Positions 1-9,301 of a DNA stretch of 64,000 nt are shown piece by piece. Source of the DNA: VRUE01 sp963718755 (GTDB taxonomy: Bacteria; Actinomycetota; Thermoleophilia; Solirubrobacterales; 70-9); NCBI GenBank assembly GCA_963718755.1, contig OY970376.1:2418001-2482000 (forward strand), given 5' to 3'. A program made the translations under genes and the position numbers. The notes under the pieces were generated by a model. The model ran no database searches, was not told where the DNA came from, and was given only the letters and a program-made list of their open reading frames with translations. Position 1 is the first letter of the stretch; the number at the start of each line of letters is the position of its first letter.

Positions 1-2091
1 AGTGTGGTGCGGGTGCCGTTCGGTCGGCGCCGGGCGCTCGGGGTCGTCGTCGGCTTGGCCGAGAGCTCGGAGCTGCCGCCAGAGCGCCTCGCCGAGCCGA
101 TCGAGGCGCTCGAGGCAGGAGTGCCGGCGGAGCTGGTCCGGCTTGGCCTCTGGGTCGCCGCCGAGTACTGCTCGACTCCGTCGCGCGGCCTGCAGCTGGT
201 GCTGCCGCCGGGAACGGGTGCGGGCGGGCAACGGGTCCGCTCGCGGACCGAGTTGCGGGCGGAGATCACTGTCGCCGGCGAGAAAGCGCTGGCCGGCGCC
301 GGCCGCTTGGGCTCGAAGCAGCGCGCCGCGCTGGAGGCGCTGGGTGGGGGGGAGATGTCGGCCAGGGGCTTGGCGGCGGCAGTCGGCTCCGATCGCCAGG
401 TCCTGCGGCGGCTCGAGGAGCGTGGCCTGATCGCCACCCGCAGCTCCCGCCTGCGCCGCCGTCCTGGCGGCGCCGAGTTGGTCGCGGCGGCGGACCGGCC
501 GCAGTTGCTCGACGAGCAGGAGCATGCGGTTGCCGAGATCGTCGCCGCCCTCGATGGCGAAGCGGAGACGCCGCGGAAGCTGCTGCTGCACGGCGTCACC
601 GGCTCGGGCAAGACCGAGGTCTACTTGGCGGCCGTCGAGGCGGCGCTGGCCCAGGGTCGTGGGGCGATCGTCCTCGTTCCCGAGATCGGCCTCGCCCCGC
701 AGGCGGTGGCTCGCTTCCGGGCGCGGCTCGGCGACCGCTTCGCCGTCCTGCATTCCGCCCTCTCGCCGGGCGAGCGCTACGACGAGTGGCGCCGCCTGCG
801 CAGCGGCGAGGCGAACGTCTGCGTCGGGCCCCGCTCGGCTGTCTTCGCCCCGGTCCGCGACCTCGGCCTGATCGTGATCGACGAGGAGCACGACTCCTCC
901 TACAAGCAGGAGGGGGACCCCTGCTACGACGCGCGCACGGTCGCCCGTCGCCGCGCCGAGGAATGCGGCGCTGCGCTGGTGGCCGGCACCGCTACGCCAC
1001 GGCCCGAGGCCTGGCTGGAGCTGCCGCGGCTGGAGCTGCCAAGCAGGGTTGACGGCCGCCTGATGCCGCCGGTCGAGGTGCTGGACATGCGCGAGGCGGA
1101 CCCGCGCTCGGGGCCACTGCACCCCGCCACCTGGGAGGCGCTCGGAAAGGTGCGGGACGCCGGCGCGAAGGCGATAGTGATGGTCAACCGGCGCGGTTTC
1201 GCCCCCTGGCTGACCTGCCGTTCCTGCGGGCAGCACTGGGGCTGTCCCAACTGCGACGTCTCGCTGATCGTCCACCGCAACGCGGGGCGGATCGTCTGTC
1301 ACCACTGCGTCCACTCGGAGCCGCTGCCGCGGGCCTGCTCTGAGTGCGGATCGACGACGCTCTCCCGCGCCGGCGCTGGCACCGAGCAGCTCGAGGCCCT
1401 GCTGGCCGAGCAGCTCGAGCCGATGCCGGTCTTCCGGCTCGATTCCGATACCGCCGCCGGCCGCGGCGCCCACGCTCGCATCCTCGCCGGCTTCGGCGAG
1501 GCCGATAGCGCCGTCCTGATCGGCACCCAGATGGTCGCCAAGGGCCACGATTTCCCCGAGGTGACCCTGAGCGCGATCGTCGACGCCGACGCGACCCTGC
1601 GCTTCCCCGACTTTCGCGCCGGCGAGCGCACCTTCGCGATGGTCGCCCAGCTGGCGGGCCGCAGCGGCCGGGGCGATGCCGGGGGGGAGGTGATCGTGCA
1701 GACGCTGGCGCCGGAAGCGGCGAGCATCGCCCACGCCGCCCGCCACGACTCAGCCGCCTTCCTCGCCGAGGAGATCGAGCGCCGCCGCCTCCTGCGCTAC
1801 CCGCCGTTCTCCCACCTGGTCCGGGTGGTGCTCAGGTCGGAGTCCGAGCCACGCGTCGACCAAGCGGCCTCAAAGTTGGCGGCAGCCCTCGCCGAGACCC
1901 TGCCCGACGACACCGACTTGCTCGGCCCGGCGCCGATGTTCCGCGTCCGCAACAAGTACCGCCGCCGCCTCCTGACCAAGGCCCAGGACCGCGACTCAAC
2001 CGTCGCCGCGATCCGTACCGCGGTCGAGCGCCTCGCCGCCGACCGCAGCCTCAAGGACGTGGCGATCGGGGTCGACGTCGACCCCCAGTAA
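1..2091 (+). CDS. priA: Primosomal protein N' (PriA), 5' end cut by window
   Basis: Replication-restart helicase/primosome protein that recognises forked DNA and reloads the replicative helicase. The frame is open from base 1 and begins in the RVPFG segment, which in E. coli PriA lies a few dozen residues into the protein, so the true start is upstream of the window. Walker A GVTGSGKT is near residue 197 and the DEEH box (VIDEEHDSSYKQ) follows. Eight zinc-ligand cysteines lie in CRSCG, CPNC, CHHC and CSECGS near residues 400-455. The C-terminal helicase motif AGRSGRGD is present. Conserved Walker and zinc motifs suggest an active protein, although some actinobacterial PriA are degenerate. It is followed 31 bases later by def, a common neighbour. 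Confidence 0.95.
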   Translation, partial: SVVRVPFGRRRALGVVVGLAESSELPPERLAEPIEALEAGVPAELVRLGLWVAAEYCSTPSRGLQLVLPPGTGAGGQRVRSRTELRAEITVAGEKALAGAGRLGSKQRAALEALGGGEMSARGLAAAVGSDRQVLRRLEERGLIATRSSRLRRRPGGAELVAAADRPQLLDEQEHAVAEIVAALDGEAETPRKLLLHGVTGSGKTEVYLAAVEAALAQGRGAIVLVPEIGLAPQAVARFRARLGDRFAVLHSALSPGERYDEWRRLRSGEANVCVGPRSAVFAPVRDLGLIVIDEEHDSSYKQEGDPCYDARTVARRRAEECGAALVAGTATPRPEAWLELPRLELPSRVDGRLMPPVEVLDMREADPRSGPLHPATWEALGKVRDAGAKAIVMVNRRGFAPWLTCRSCGQHWGCPNCDVSLIVHRNAGRIVCHHCVHSEPLPRACSECGSTTLSRAGAGTEQLEALLAEQLEPMPVFRLDSDTAAGRGAHARILAGFGEADSAVLIGTQMVAKGHDFPEVTLSAIVDADATLRFPDFRAGERTFAMVAQLAGRSGRGDAGGEVIVQTLAPEAASIAHAARHDSAAFLAEEIERRRLLRYPPFSHLVRVVLRSESEPRVDQAASKLAAALAETLPDDTDLLGPAPMFRVRNKYRRRLLTKAQDRDSTVAAIRTAVERLAADRSLKDVAIGVDVDPQ

Positions 2092-2122
2092 GCGACCCGG
2101 GGCGATCCATACAATCGGTCTC

Positions 2123-2761
2123 GTGAGTGACGAAGGCGCGGTAAGAGACGAGACCGAGCGCGAGCGGCTCGAAGCGGAGCTGATTGAGCGGCGCGAAGCG
2201 GCGCTGGCCAAAGTGGTCAAGTTCGGCGATCCGGTGCTGAAGAGCAAAGCCTCGCCGGTCACCACGTTTGGTCCTGAGCTGCGGGCCGAGGTCGACCGGA
2301 TGATCACGATCATGCGCGAGGGGATGGGGGTCGGGTTGGCCGCGACCCAGGTGGGCGTGCTGCGCCGCCTGCTCGTTTTCCAGTCCGGATCCGACAGCGT
2401 GCCGAGCGCGCTGGTCAACCCGACGATCGAGTGGCTGTCGGATGAGGTCATCCTCGCCGAAGAGGGCTGTCTCAGCCTGCCCCGGGTGGCGATGGATGTC
2501 GAGCGGCCCTTGTACGCGCGCGTCTCCGGCTTCGACGCCGAAGGCGAGCCGCAGATGATCGAGGCCTCGGGTCTCGAGGCCCGCGTCCTCCAGCACGAGA
2601 TCGATCATCTCGACGGGGTGCTGATCCTCGACCGAGCGCCGCGCGCTCAGCGCAAGGCGGCCTTGCGTGCCCTGCGCGAAGGCGGCAGCTACGCGCCCGC
2701 CGCCGAGGAGCAGGAATCGCGGGATGGCGACGAGCACCGCGAGCCCCGCACCGACGCGTGA
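2123..2761 (+). CDS. def: Peptide deformylase
   Basis: Metalloenzyme that removes the N-formyl group from nascent proteins in the cytosol. All three family motifs are present: GVGLAATQVG (motif I), EEGCLSLP (motif II, metal-binding Cys) and LQHEIDHLDG (motif III, HExxH metal ligands and catalytic Glu). At 212 residues it is slightly longer than usual because of about 25 extra N-terminal residues and a charged tail. The GTG start at 2123 is the first start after the priA stop. The stop overlaps the fmt start by four bases (GTGA), so the two genes are translationally coupled. Pairing deformylase with formyltransferase fits the formyl-methionine cycle. Confidence 0.95.
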   Translation: MSDEGAVRDETERERLEAELIERREAALAKVVKFGDPVLKSKASPVTTFGPELRAEVDRMITIMREGMGVGLAATQVGVLRRLLVFQSGSDSVPSALVNPTIEWLSDEVILAEEGCLSLPRVAMDVERPLYARVSGFDAEGEPQMIEASGLEARVLQHEIDHLDGVLILDRAPRAQRKAALRALREGGSYAPAAEEQESRDGDEHREPRTDA

Positions 2762-3663
2762 GGACCGTCTACCTCGGCACCTCGGAGTTTGCCGCGACGG
2801 TCCTGCGCCGTCTCGCCGACTCGCGCCATCGCCCGCTGCTGGTCGTCACGCCACCCGACCGCCCGAAGGGTCGCGGGCGCAGAAGCGGCCAGCCCCCGGT
2901 GGCCGAGGCTGCGACCGAACTGGGCATCGAGCTCCTCCAGGCCGAGGACGTCAACGAGGACGGCGCCCTGGAGCGAATCCGGGCGGTGAACCCAGAGGCG
3001 GTCGCGGTCTGCGCCTTCGGCCAGATCATCCGCGAGCCGTTGCTCACCGATTGGCCCCTGCTCAACGTCCACCCATCGCTGCTGCCGCGCTGGCGGGGTG
3101 CGGCGCCGATCGAGCGGGCGATCATGGCCGGCGATGCTCGCACCGGGGTCAGTTTGATGCAGGTAACCGCGGGGCTCGATTCAGGCCCGGTTGCCCTCAG
3201 GGAGGAGATCGCGATCGGAAACGAAGACGATTTCGAAAGCCTTTCCGCGAAGCTTTCGACCCTGGGCGGAGCGTTGCTGGTTGATGCCCTCGACCTTCAG
3301 GCGGACGGACGCCTGGCGTTCACCGAGCAGGATGAGGAGGAGGCGGCCTACGCGGAGAAGATCGAGCCTGATGATCGTCGCCTCGATCCTGGCCGCCCGG
3401 CGCGGGATCTGGCCCGCACCGTTCGGGCCCTTACCCCCCATATCGGCGCCTACCTCGAGCTGGGTGGCGAGAGCAGGCTTGGCGTGAGGCGGGCGCGGGC
3501 GGTCGACGTCAGCGTCAAGCAGGGTGAGCTGAAGTCCGAGTGGGGGGCGCTGCTGCTCGGTTGTGGCCGCGGCGCGCTGCGCCTCGAGGTGGTGCAACCG
3601 CCGGGCGGCAAGCCGATGGCAGCGGACGCCTACCTGCGCGGCCACCCCGTGCCCGTACTTTGA
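2758..3663 (+). CDS. fmt: Methionyl-tRNA formyltransferase
   Basis: Transfers a formyl group from 10-formyltetrahydrofolate to Met-tRNA(fMet) before initiation. The N-terminal Rossmann-like start GTSEFAATVL, the signature NVHPSLLPRWRGAAPI with catalytic Asn and His, and the catalytic Asp in TAGLDSGPV are all visible. The 301-residue length is normal and includes the C-terminal OB-like domain. The GTG start overlaps the def stop. The stop at 3661-3663 overlaps the putative TTG start of rsmB, giving def-fmt-rsmB as one tightly packed unit. Confidence 0.95.
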   Translation: MRTVYLGTSEFAATVLRRLADSRHRPLLVVTPPDRPKGRGRRSGQPPVAEAATELGIELLQAEDVNEDGALERIRAVNPEAVAVCAFGQIIREPLLTDWPLLNVHPSLLPRWRGAAPIERAIMAGDARTGVSLMQVTAGLDSGPVALREEIAIGNEDDFESLSAKLSTLGGALLVDALDLQADGRLAFTEQDEEEAAYAEKIEPDDRRLDPGRPARDLARTVRALTPHIGAYLELGGESRLGVRRARAVDVSVKQGELKSEWGALLLGCGRGALRLEVVQPPGGKPMAADAYLRGHPVPVL

Positions 3664-5024
3664 TCACGCCGGCCCGCTTGCTTGCTTTCGAGACGGTTCG
3701 GGCGACCTTCGAGCAGGAAGCCCACAGCGAGCGCTTCTTCCGCGAGGCTGCTGACCGGCTGGACCTGCCCGGGCGCGAACGCGCCCAGGCGCAGCGCCTC
3801 GCCTTCGGCGCCGTGCAACGTCGCGGCACTTCCGACACGGCGATCGAGAGGTTGGCCGAACGCTCGCCACGGCTGCTCGACCCGCCGGTGATCGCGGCTC
3901 TGCGCCTCGGCCTCTACGAGCTCCTCTTCGCCGACGGGACGCCTGACCACGCCGCCGTCGACCAGGCGGTCGAGCTGGCTAAGGGGGCGGGCGCCGCCCA
4001 CGCATCCGGCCTGGTCAACGCGGTCCTGCGCAGAGCGGGCCGCGAAAGGGACGAGCTGACCGCATCTCTGCTGGAGGACGACTCGACCCCTGAGCGGGCC
4101 GCCGTCGCGCACTCGATGCCCATCTGGCTGGTGCGAATGTGGTGGGAGGAGCTTGGCGGGGAGACCGCTCGGAGCCTGCTCGCTTCCTGCAACGAGCCGG
4201 CGGAGCTGGCGCTGCGCGTCAACTCGCTGCGGGGCGACCGCGAGTCCGCGCTGGCGGCGCTGCGCGAGGCCGGCCTCGACGCCAAGCCGGCGCAGGGCGG
4301 CTGGCCCCTGGCAGCGGCGGAGCAGATCGTGGTCGAGGGTCGCACTGGCGCCGCCGTGCCAGAACTGATCGCGGCAGGGAGCCTGGTCCCGCAGAGCCGG
4401 GGGTCTGCCGCCGCCGTCGAGGCGCTCGACCCCCGTCCCGGCGAGAACGTGCTGGATCTCTGCTCCGGCCCGGGCATCAAGGCCGGCCAGATCGCCGCCC
4501 GTATGGGCGATCGCGGTGAGGTCATCGCGGTCGAGCAGGAGCCGACCCGGGCCGCTGAAGTGGCTGAGCAAGCGCAGCGGCTCGGCCTGCGCAGCATCGC
4601 CGTCATCGAGGCTGACGCGGCCACGCCCGCGCTGGGCCCCGGCTTCGACCGGGTGCTGGTCGACCCACCCTGCTCGGATCTCGGCGCGCTGGCCTCGCGC
4701 CCCGATGCCCGCTGGCGCAAATCGCCCCGCGCGATCGAGCGCCTCGCCAAGCTGCAGAGCGCGATCTTGCGGCGCGGGGTGGAAGCGCTGCGGCCGGGCG
4801 GCACGCTCGTCTACTCGACCTGCACGATCTCGCGCCGAGAGGGGGAGGATCAGATCGCGGCCCTGGAGGCCGCGCCCGGCGAGGCGGGGGCGTTCGAGGT
4901 TGAAGACCTGGGAGCGCTTGCACCGAGCCTCGTCTCGCCCCACGATCCACGCTGCTTGCAGCTTCGGCCCGATCGCGATCGCACCACGGGTTTCTTCGTC
5001 TGCCGCTTGAGAAAGGATGATTGA
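3660..5024 (+). CDS. rsmB: 16S rRNA m5C967 methyltransferase RsmB (Sun/Fmu)
   Basis: SAM-dependent enzyme that makes 5-methylcytosine in 16S rRNA. The N-terminal ~150 residues are NusB-like helical. The SAM site is VLDLCSGPGIKAGQIA, and the two catalytic cysteines lie in VDPPCSDLG and YSTCTISRREGE. A TTG at 3660 overlapping the fmt stop (TTGA) is chosen: it gives 454 residues, the usual family length, and starts just before ARLLAFETVRATF. The frame is open upstream, but that part is only a shadow of fmt. No clear ribosome site is seen, so coupling to fmt is inferred. Confidence 0.9.
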   Translation: MITPARLLAFETVRATFEQEAHSERFFREAADRLDLPGRERAQAQRLAFGAVQRRGTSDTAIERLAERSPRLLDPPVIAALRLGLYELLFADGTPDHAAVDQAVELAKGAGAAHASGLVNAVLRRAGRERDELTASLLEDDSTPERAAVAHSMPIWLVRMWWEELGGETARSLLASCNEPAELALRVNSLRGDRESALAALREAGLDAKPAQGGWPLAAAEQIVVEGRTGAAVPELIAAGSLVPQSRGSAAAVEALDPRPGENVLDLCSGPGIKAGQIAARMGDRGEVIAVEQEPTRAAEVAEQAQRLGLRSIAVIEADAATPALGPGFDRVLVDPPCSDLGALASRPDARWRKSPRAIERLAKLQSAILRRGVEALRPGGTLVYSTCTISRREGEDQIAALEAAPGEAGAFEVEDLGALAPSLVSPHDPRCLQLRPDRDRTTGFFVCRLRKDD

Positions 5025-5070
5025 CGCCGATGGACGCCAGGAGCAAGATAGTCATTGGAGTCATTAGGCG

Positions 5071-5283
5071 ATGTTGAAACGCGCCAAGTGCCCGAGCTGC
5101 AGCGAGCCCTGGCTGCGTCCAACCCAGCTGCCGGGACGCTTCCGCTGCGTGTACTGTCTGCACCGCTTTGAGCTGGTCTCCCAGTGTCCAAACTGCGGCG
5201 AGCACCAGACGATCGCCCGGATGAGCACGACCGAGGACATGACCTGCCAAACCTGTGGCGACTCGATGCTGAAATCCGTATGA
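5071..5283 (+). CDS. Small four-CxxC zinc-ribbon protein
   Basis: A 70-residue protein with four CxxC knuckles (CPSC, CVYC, CPNC, CQTC), enough for two zinc ribbons, and no other domain. The spacing recalls the small YfgJ-type zinc-ribbon proteins, but I cannot place it firmly. A GGAG lies about 12 bases before the ATG. It sits between rsmB and rpe on the same strand. Its function is unknown; a role in nucleic-acid or ribosome binding would be a guess. The ordered cysteines and good coding pattern make it a real gene. Confidence 0.75.
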   Translation: MLKRAKCPSCSEPWLRPTQLPGRFRCVYCLHRFELVSQCPNCGEHQTIARMSTTEDMTCQTCGDSMLKSV

Positions 5284-5340
5284 GCCCAGAACGCTGCAAA
5301 CCTGCGCATCTCGGGGTCTTCGGTCGTCCTGTTCGGGTCA

Positions 5341-5354
5341 CGCACGAAAGTGCG
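5341..5354 (+). other. Short GAAA-capped hairpin in the rpe leader
   Basis: CGCAC GAAA GTGCG forms a perfect five-pair stem with a GNRA loop in the 135-base gap before rpe. No T-run follows, so it is not a standard terminator. It could be an RNA structure in the leader. I see nothing else in this gap. Confidence 0.3.
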
Positions 5355-5418
5355 CTCCCCTCACAGTCCTCCCTGCATCCCCCGACCTGCTTGGTTTTCG
5401 CGTTCTGGAGAGGTCGCA

Positions 5419-6105
5419 GTGTCTGAGCGGATGGCGGAGCTGCTGAAGGAGCGGCGGGTGGCCCCTTCGATCCTTTCGGCCGATTTCGCCCAGCTTGGCG
5501 CCCAGGTCGACGAGGTGATGGCGGCCGGCGCGCGGGTGATCCACGTCGACGTGATGGACGGGCATTTCGTGCCCCCGATCACGATCGGTCCCCTGGTCGC
5601 CGCCTCGATCGCCGACCGCGTGCACGAGGCGGGGGGCGCGATCGACGTCCACCTGATGATCGAGGCGCCCGAGCGCCACATCGAGGCCTTCTCCGCCGCC
5701 GGTGCCGACTCGATCACGTTTCACGAGGAGGCGACCCCGCACGCGAACCGAACCCTGGCGGCAATCCGCGACCTGGGCTGCCTGGCTGGGATCGCGGTCA
5801 ACCCCGGCACGCCGGCGGAGACGCTCGCCGAGCTTCGCGGCTGTGCCGACATCGCGCTCTGCATGACGGTGAACCCGGGCTGGGGCGGCCAGGCGTTCAT
5901 CGAGGGCTCGATCGACAAGGTCTCCCGCCTCGCCGCCATCGTCGGCCCGGCGAAGATCGAGGTCGACGGCGGCATCGACACGACGACGGCGAAGCCGACG
6001 GCAGAAGCCGGCGCATCGATCTTCGTCGCCGGCTCGGCGGTGTTCGGCGCCTCCGACCCCGCCAGGGCTTACACCGAGATCGCCACGACAGCCGGCGCCG
6101 CTTAA
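5419..6105 (+). CDS. rpe: Ribulose-phosphate 3-epimerase
   Basis: Interconverts ribulose-5-phosphate and xylulose-5-phosphate in the pentose phosphate pathway, feeding the ribulose-5-phosphate used by RibBA. TIM-barrel signatures are PSILSADFAQLG, HVDVMDGHFVPP, VHLMIEAPERHI, TVNPGWGGQAF and EVDGGID (catalytic and metal residues). The GTG at 5419 is chosen because GGAGAGG ends five bases upstream; this gives 228 residues, a normal length, while the open frame further upstream lacks family similarity. The stop TAA shares a TTAA palindrome with the stop of the convergent antiporter gene. Confidence 0.93.
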   Translation: MSERMAELLKERRVAPSILSADFAQLGAQVDEVMAAGARVIHVDVMDGHFVPPITIGPLVAASIADRVHEAGGAIDVHLMIEAPERHIEAFSAAGADSITFHEEATPHANRTLAAIRDLGCLAGIAVNPGTPAETLAELRGCADIALCMTVNPGWGGQAFIEGSIDKVSRLAAIVGPAKIEVDGGIDTTTAKPTAEAGASIFVAGSAVFGASDPARAYTEIATTAGAA

Positions 6106-7898
6106 CCGCGCGCTATAAGCGCACCGATTATCTCCTGCCACCAGGCTCTCTCTGCGGGGTCGTCGCCGGCGCGTTCGGCGCGGCGCTCGCACCAGCGGGC
6201 CAGGGCCTGGCGGCTTCCCAGGGCCAACACCGTTTCCGTCGTCACCGCGTAGCGGCCGTCGGCGAGGGCGGCCAGGGCGCTGCCGCGGTCGCGGCGGCTG
6301 CGCAGGATCGAGACCACCGCAATCCCATCGATCTCGCGCGGCGCCGAGGGGTCCTCGATCTCGCCCCCCGGCCGCACGGTGAAGACAAGAGAGGCGCCGC
6401 GGGGCGGCAGTTGCGGCGGCGGCTGGATGCCCACCGGCCCCTGGTGCCACTGACGGGTCAGCTCCTCGACCTGGTCGCGCAGCTCACCGCGAACCAAGAT
6501 GTGCAGCTCGTCGCCCTCGCGCAGCTCGGTCGAGCCGCGCGGCGGGATCGCCCGGCCGTCGCGGACGATCACGTTGACCAGCGCCTCTCGCGGCAGGCCC
6601 AGCTCGCGCACCACATGTCCAGCGGCGGCGGCGCCATGGCGGAGGCGGTAGGAGACGACGTCGCCGCCCATGCGGCGGATGCGGCCGGACTCGAGCAGGC
6701 GGCGCGGCAGGGACGGCTCGTCGGTGGTTAGGCCAAGCCGAGTCGCCAAGGGCTCGAAGCTCGCCCCCTGGATCAGGGTCGAGGTGACGACGACGAAGAA
6801 GACGATCGAGAAGAGCTCCTGGCCGGCGCCGACGCCGGCGACCACCGGGAAGGTGGCGAGCCAGATCGGAGCTGCGCCGCGCAGTCCCGCCCAGCCGAGC
6901 ATCGCGCGCTCGCGCAGATTGAGTGGCGAGAGCAGCGTGGAGGCAAATGCGGCGAGCGGGCGCGCAACCAGGATCAGGGCGGCGGAGAGCGCCAGACCCT
7001 CGACCGCCACGTCACCCAGGGTGCTGGGGAAGACCAGCAGGCCGAGCATGACAAAGAGGCCGATCTGGGCGACCCAGCCGACGCCCTCGTGGAAGGCGAC
7101 CACGGTGCGTCGCGCCGGGATGTTGCTGCCGCCGAGGGCGAGGGCGGTCAGGTAGACCGCGAGGAAACCGGAGCCGTGCGCCACCTCGGCAAGGCCGAAG
7201 GACAGCGCGGCGATCGCGATCGTGGCCACGGGATAGATCCCGTCGGTGGGTAGCCGCACACGGCGCAGCCCCTCCACTGAGAGGCGTCCCACGGCGACGC
7301 CGATCGCCGCCCCGATCGCCAGTTTGAGCACGAGCAGCACCGCCATGTCGGCCAGGCCGTAGCCGGGTTCTTGGATCCAGTCGATGAAGCCGATCACCAG
7401 CAGCAGCGCAACCGGGTCGTTCATCCCCGACTCGCCCTCGAGTGATCGGGCCAGCCGCTTCTCCAGGGTCGAGCGGCGCAGCACGGCGAAGATCGCCGCC
7501 GAGTCGGTGGCGGCGACCGCCGCGCCGACGAGCATCCCTTCCAGCAGGCTGAGGTCGAAGATCCACTTAGCGGCAAAGCCGGCGATCGCGGCAGTGACGA
7601 CCGTGCCGACGGTGGCCAGCGACGCCGCCGTACCGAGGACAGGGCGGATCTCCGACCAGCCGGCGGTCAGGCCACCCTCGAAGAGGATCAGGACGAGGGC
7701 AATCGTCCCCAGCGTCCGCGCCAGCTCGGTGTCGGTGAACTCGATTCCGCCGATTCCCTCCGACCCGGCCAGCATTCCCAAGCCGAGGAAGAGGAGCAGG
7801 CCGGGGATGCGAACCCTGTCAGCCAGCAGCGCACCGACAATCCCCGCCGCGAGCAGGCCTCCGGCGACGAGGATCAGCTCGGCGTCGTGTCCCTCCAT
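6102..7898 (-). CDS. CPA1-family K+/H+ or Na+/H+ antiporter with TrkA-C domain
   Basis: Integral membrane cation/proton antiporter. About twelve hydrophobic segments fill the first ~400 residues, starting LILVAGGLLAAGIVG, with acidic residues in the core such as AVAATDSAAIFAV and GESGMNDPVALLL, typical of NhaP-like CPA1 exchangers. Then follow a TrkA-C/RCK-C-like regulatory domain (about residues 415-495) and another cytosolic region, an order seen in the NhaP2/CvrA group. The ATG at 7898 (598 residues) is chosen because the upstream gene stops five bases away; the longer frame reads through that gene. Ion specificity cannot be read from sequence. Confidence 0.88.
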   Translation of the reverse strand: MEGHDAELILVAGGLLAAGIVGALLADRVRIPGLLLFLGLGMLAGSEGIGGIEFTDTELARTLGTIALVLILFEGGLTAGWSEIRPVLGTAASLATVGTVVTAAIAGFAAKWIFDLSLLEGMLVGAAVAATDSAAIFAVLRRSTLEKRLARSLEGESGMNDPVALLLVIGFIDWIQEPGYGLADMAVLLVLKLAIGAAIGVAVGRLSVEGLRRVRLPTDGIYPVATIAIAALSFGLAEVAHGSGFLAVYLTALALGGSNIPARRTVVAFHEGVGWVAQIGLFVMLGLLVFPSTLGDVAVEGLALSAALILVARPLAAFASTLLSPLNLRERAMLGWAGLRGAAPIWLATFPVVAGVGAGQELFSIVFFVVVTSTLIQGASFEPLATRLGLTTDEPSLPRRLLESGRIRRMGGDVVSYRLRHGAAAAGHVVRELGLPREALVNVIVRDGRAIPPRGSTELREGDELHILVRGELRDQVEELTRQWHQGPVGIQPPPQLPPRGASLVFTVRPGGEIEDPSAPREIDGIAVVSILRSRRDRGSALAALADGRYAVTTETVLALGSRQALARWCERRAERAGDDPAERAWWQEIIGALIARG

Positions 7899-7903
7899 CG
7901 TGC

Positions 7904-9301
7904 CTAGGCGCTCTCGTCGGCGGCGGCGAGCTGGGCCTCGAGCTCCTCGCTGGAGCCGGCGGCCGGGATGTCCTCGGGGCGCTCGTGCGGGCGTCGGTAG
8001 ATCAGGTAGAGCAGGCCGAGCAGCAGCAGCGCGGCGACGGCGAAGCCGACCTCGACCCGGCGGAACTCTTCCGCGATCGGGGCGAAGAAACACCACGCGA
8101 CGAAGGTGGCGGCGCAGAACGCCCAGCGGCCCGAGGCGCGTCGCACCTGGCCCTGCGCCAGGCAGGCCTGGTTGACGGTCACCGAGGAGAGGTAGAGGCC
8201 CATGCCAAGCGTGACCAGCAGCAGGCCGGCGCGGTCGTAGCTGAACTTGTCGCTGAAGGCGAGCTGCATCAGCTGTGGCCCGGCGATCAGCACGGCGACG
8301 GCGACCACCGCGGTGAAGGCGGCGACCGCCGCCAGCACCATCCGCACCGAGCGGTGGAACTCCGCCTCACTGCCCTCCGCCTCGCTGGCGTGGAGGCTGG
8401 TCAGGTGGGGGAGGATGCTGGTCGAGACCGCCTGGAAGAGCTGCAGCGGCGCCCGCGCGATCATCAGCACGTTGAAGATGAAGCCCGCGGCGGCCGCCCC
8501 CTCGAGTCCTCGCACGATCAGTGGCCCGGCGTTGAAGAGGACCTGCTCACCGAGCATGATCACCAGCACCGCGGCGACGAAGCCGGTGCCATGGCCGAGC
8601 GAGAACTCAGAGGCTTTCTGGCGCGCGGGTCCTGTCGCGGCGGCGGGGACTTGCCGGGATTGCAACCCGAACGCGATCGGTACGACCAGCAGGCTGAGCG
8701 AGGGGGCGGCGACGATGCCGATCGCGACCGCCGACTGGCCGCTCAGCAAGCCGACCGCGACCAGCACGGCGAAGCTGGTGCGGAAGACCGACTCGGAGAG
8801 GATCATCGTCGCGAAGAGGCCGAAACGGCGGTGGCCGGCGAGGTAGCCGCGGGCGAAGTAGCTCGCCGCGTAGAAGAGCACCGCGAGCAGGAAGACCCAG
8901 TAGAGCGTTTCGTTGCCGCCGAGCAGGCCGTCTTCGATCGGGCCACGCAGGATCAGCGCAACGGCGGCGAAGCCGGCGGCGAGGCAGAGCTGGATCTTGG
9001 TCGCCACCAGGGTCGGCTCGCGCGGGGATTCGCCCTTCGCCAGGTTTTCCGAGATGTGACGGGAGAGCAACTGGTCGACGGGCCGGTAGAGGGTCGAGAC
9101 GGTAATGAAGACCGCCGACCAGACGACGGTGATCTCGCCGTAGTCGGGCTTGGAGAGCACATGCGAGGCGATGAAGAAGTAGACGTAGGTGATGACGCCC
9201 GTGAGGCCGACGCCGATCGCGAGGAAGCTGGCGGTCTTGCCGTATTCGGCCGAGCCGACGCCGCCGCCATCCGCGGCGCCCTCTTTCTGCGCGCCTGCCA
9301 T
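7904..9301 (-). CDS. Polysaccharide/lipid-linked sugar flippase-like membrane protein
   Basis: A 465-residue polytopic membrane protein with about twelve to fourteen hydrophobic helices, e.g. FLAIGVGLTGVITYVYFF near the N-terminus, resembling the MOP superfamily (Wzx/MATE-type) of oligosaccharide-lipid flippases. The N-terminal ~22 residues and the C-terminal tail are hydrophilic. The ATG shares one base with the stop of the upstream glycosyltransferase gene, so both are probably one transcript that continues into the antiporter. Export of a surface glycan or glycolipid is inferred from fold and partner; the substrate is unknown. Confidence 0.8.
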   Translation of the reverse strand: MAGAQKEGAADGGGVGSAEYGKTASFLAIGVGLTGVITYVYFFIASHVLSKPDYGEITVVWSAVFITVSTLYRPVDQLLSRHISENLAKGESPREPTLVATKIQLCLAAGFAAVALILRGPIEDGLLGGNETLYWVFLLAVLFYAASYFARGYLAGHRRFGLFATMILSESVFRTSFAVLVAVGLLSGQSAVAIGIVAAPSLSLLVVPIAFGLQSRQVPAAATGPARQKASEFSLGHGTGFVAAVLVIMLGEQVLFNAGPLIVRGLEGAAAAGFIFNVLMIARAPLQLFQAVSTSILPHLTSLHASEAEGSEAEFHRSVRMVLAAVAAFTAVVAVAVLIAGPQLMQLAFSDKFSYDRAGLLLVTLGMGLYLSSVTVNQACLAQGQVRRASGRWAFCAATFVAWCFFAPIAEEFRRVEVGFAVAALLLLGLLYLIYRRPHERPEDIPAAGSSEELEAQLAAADESA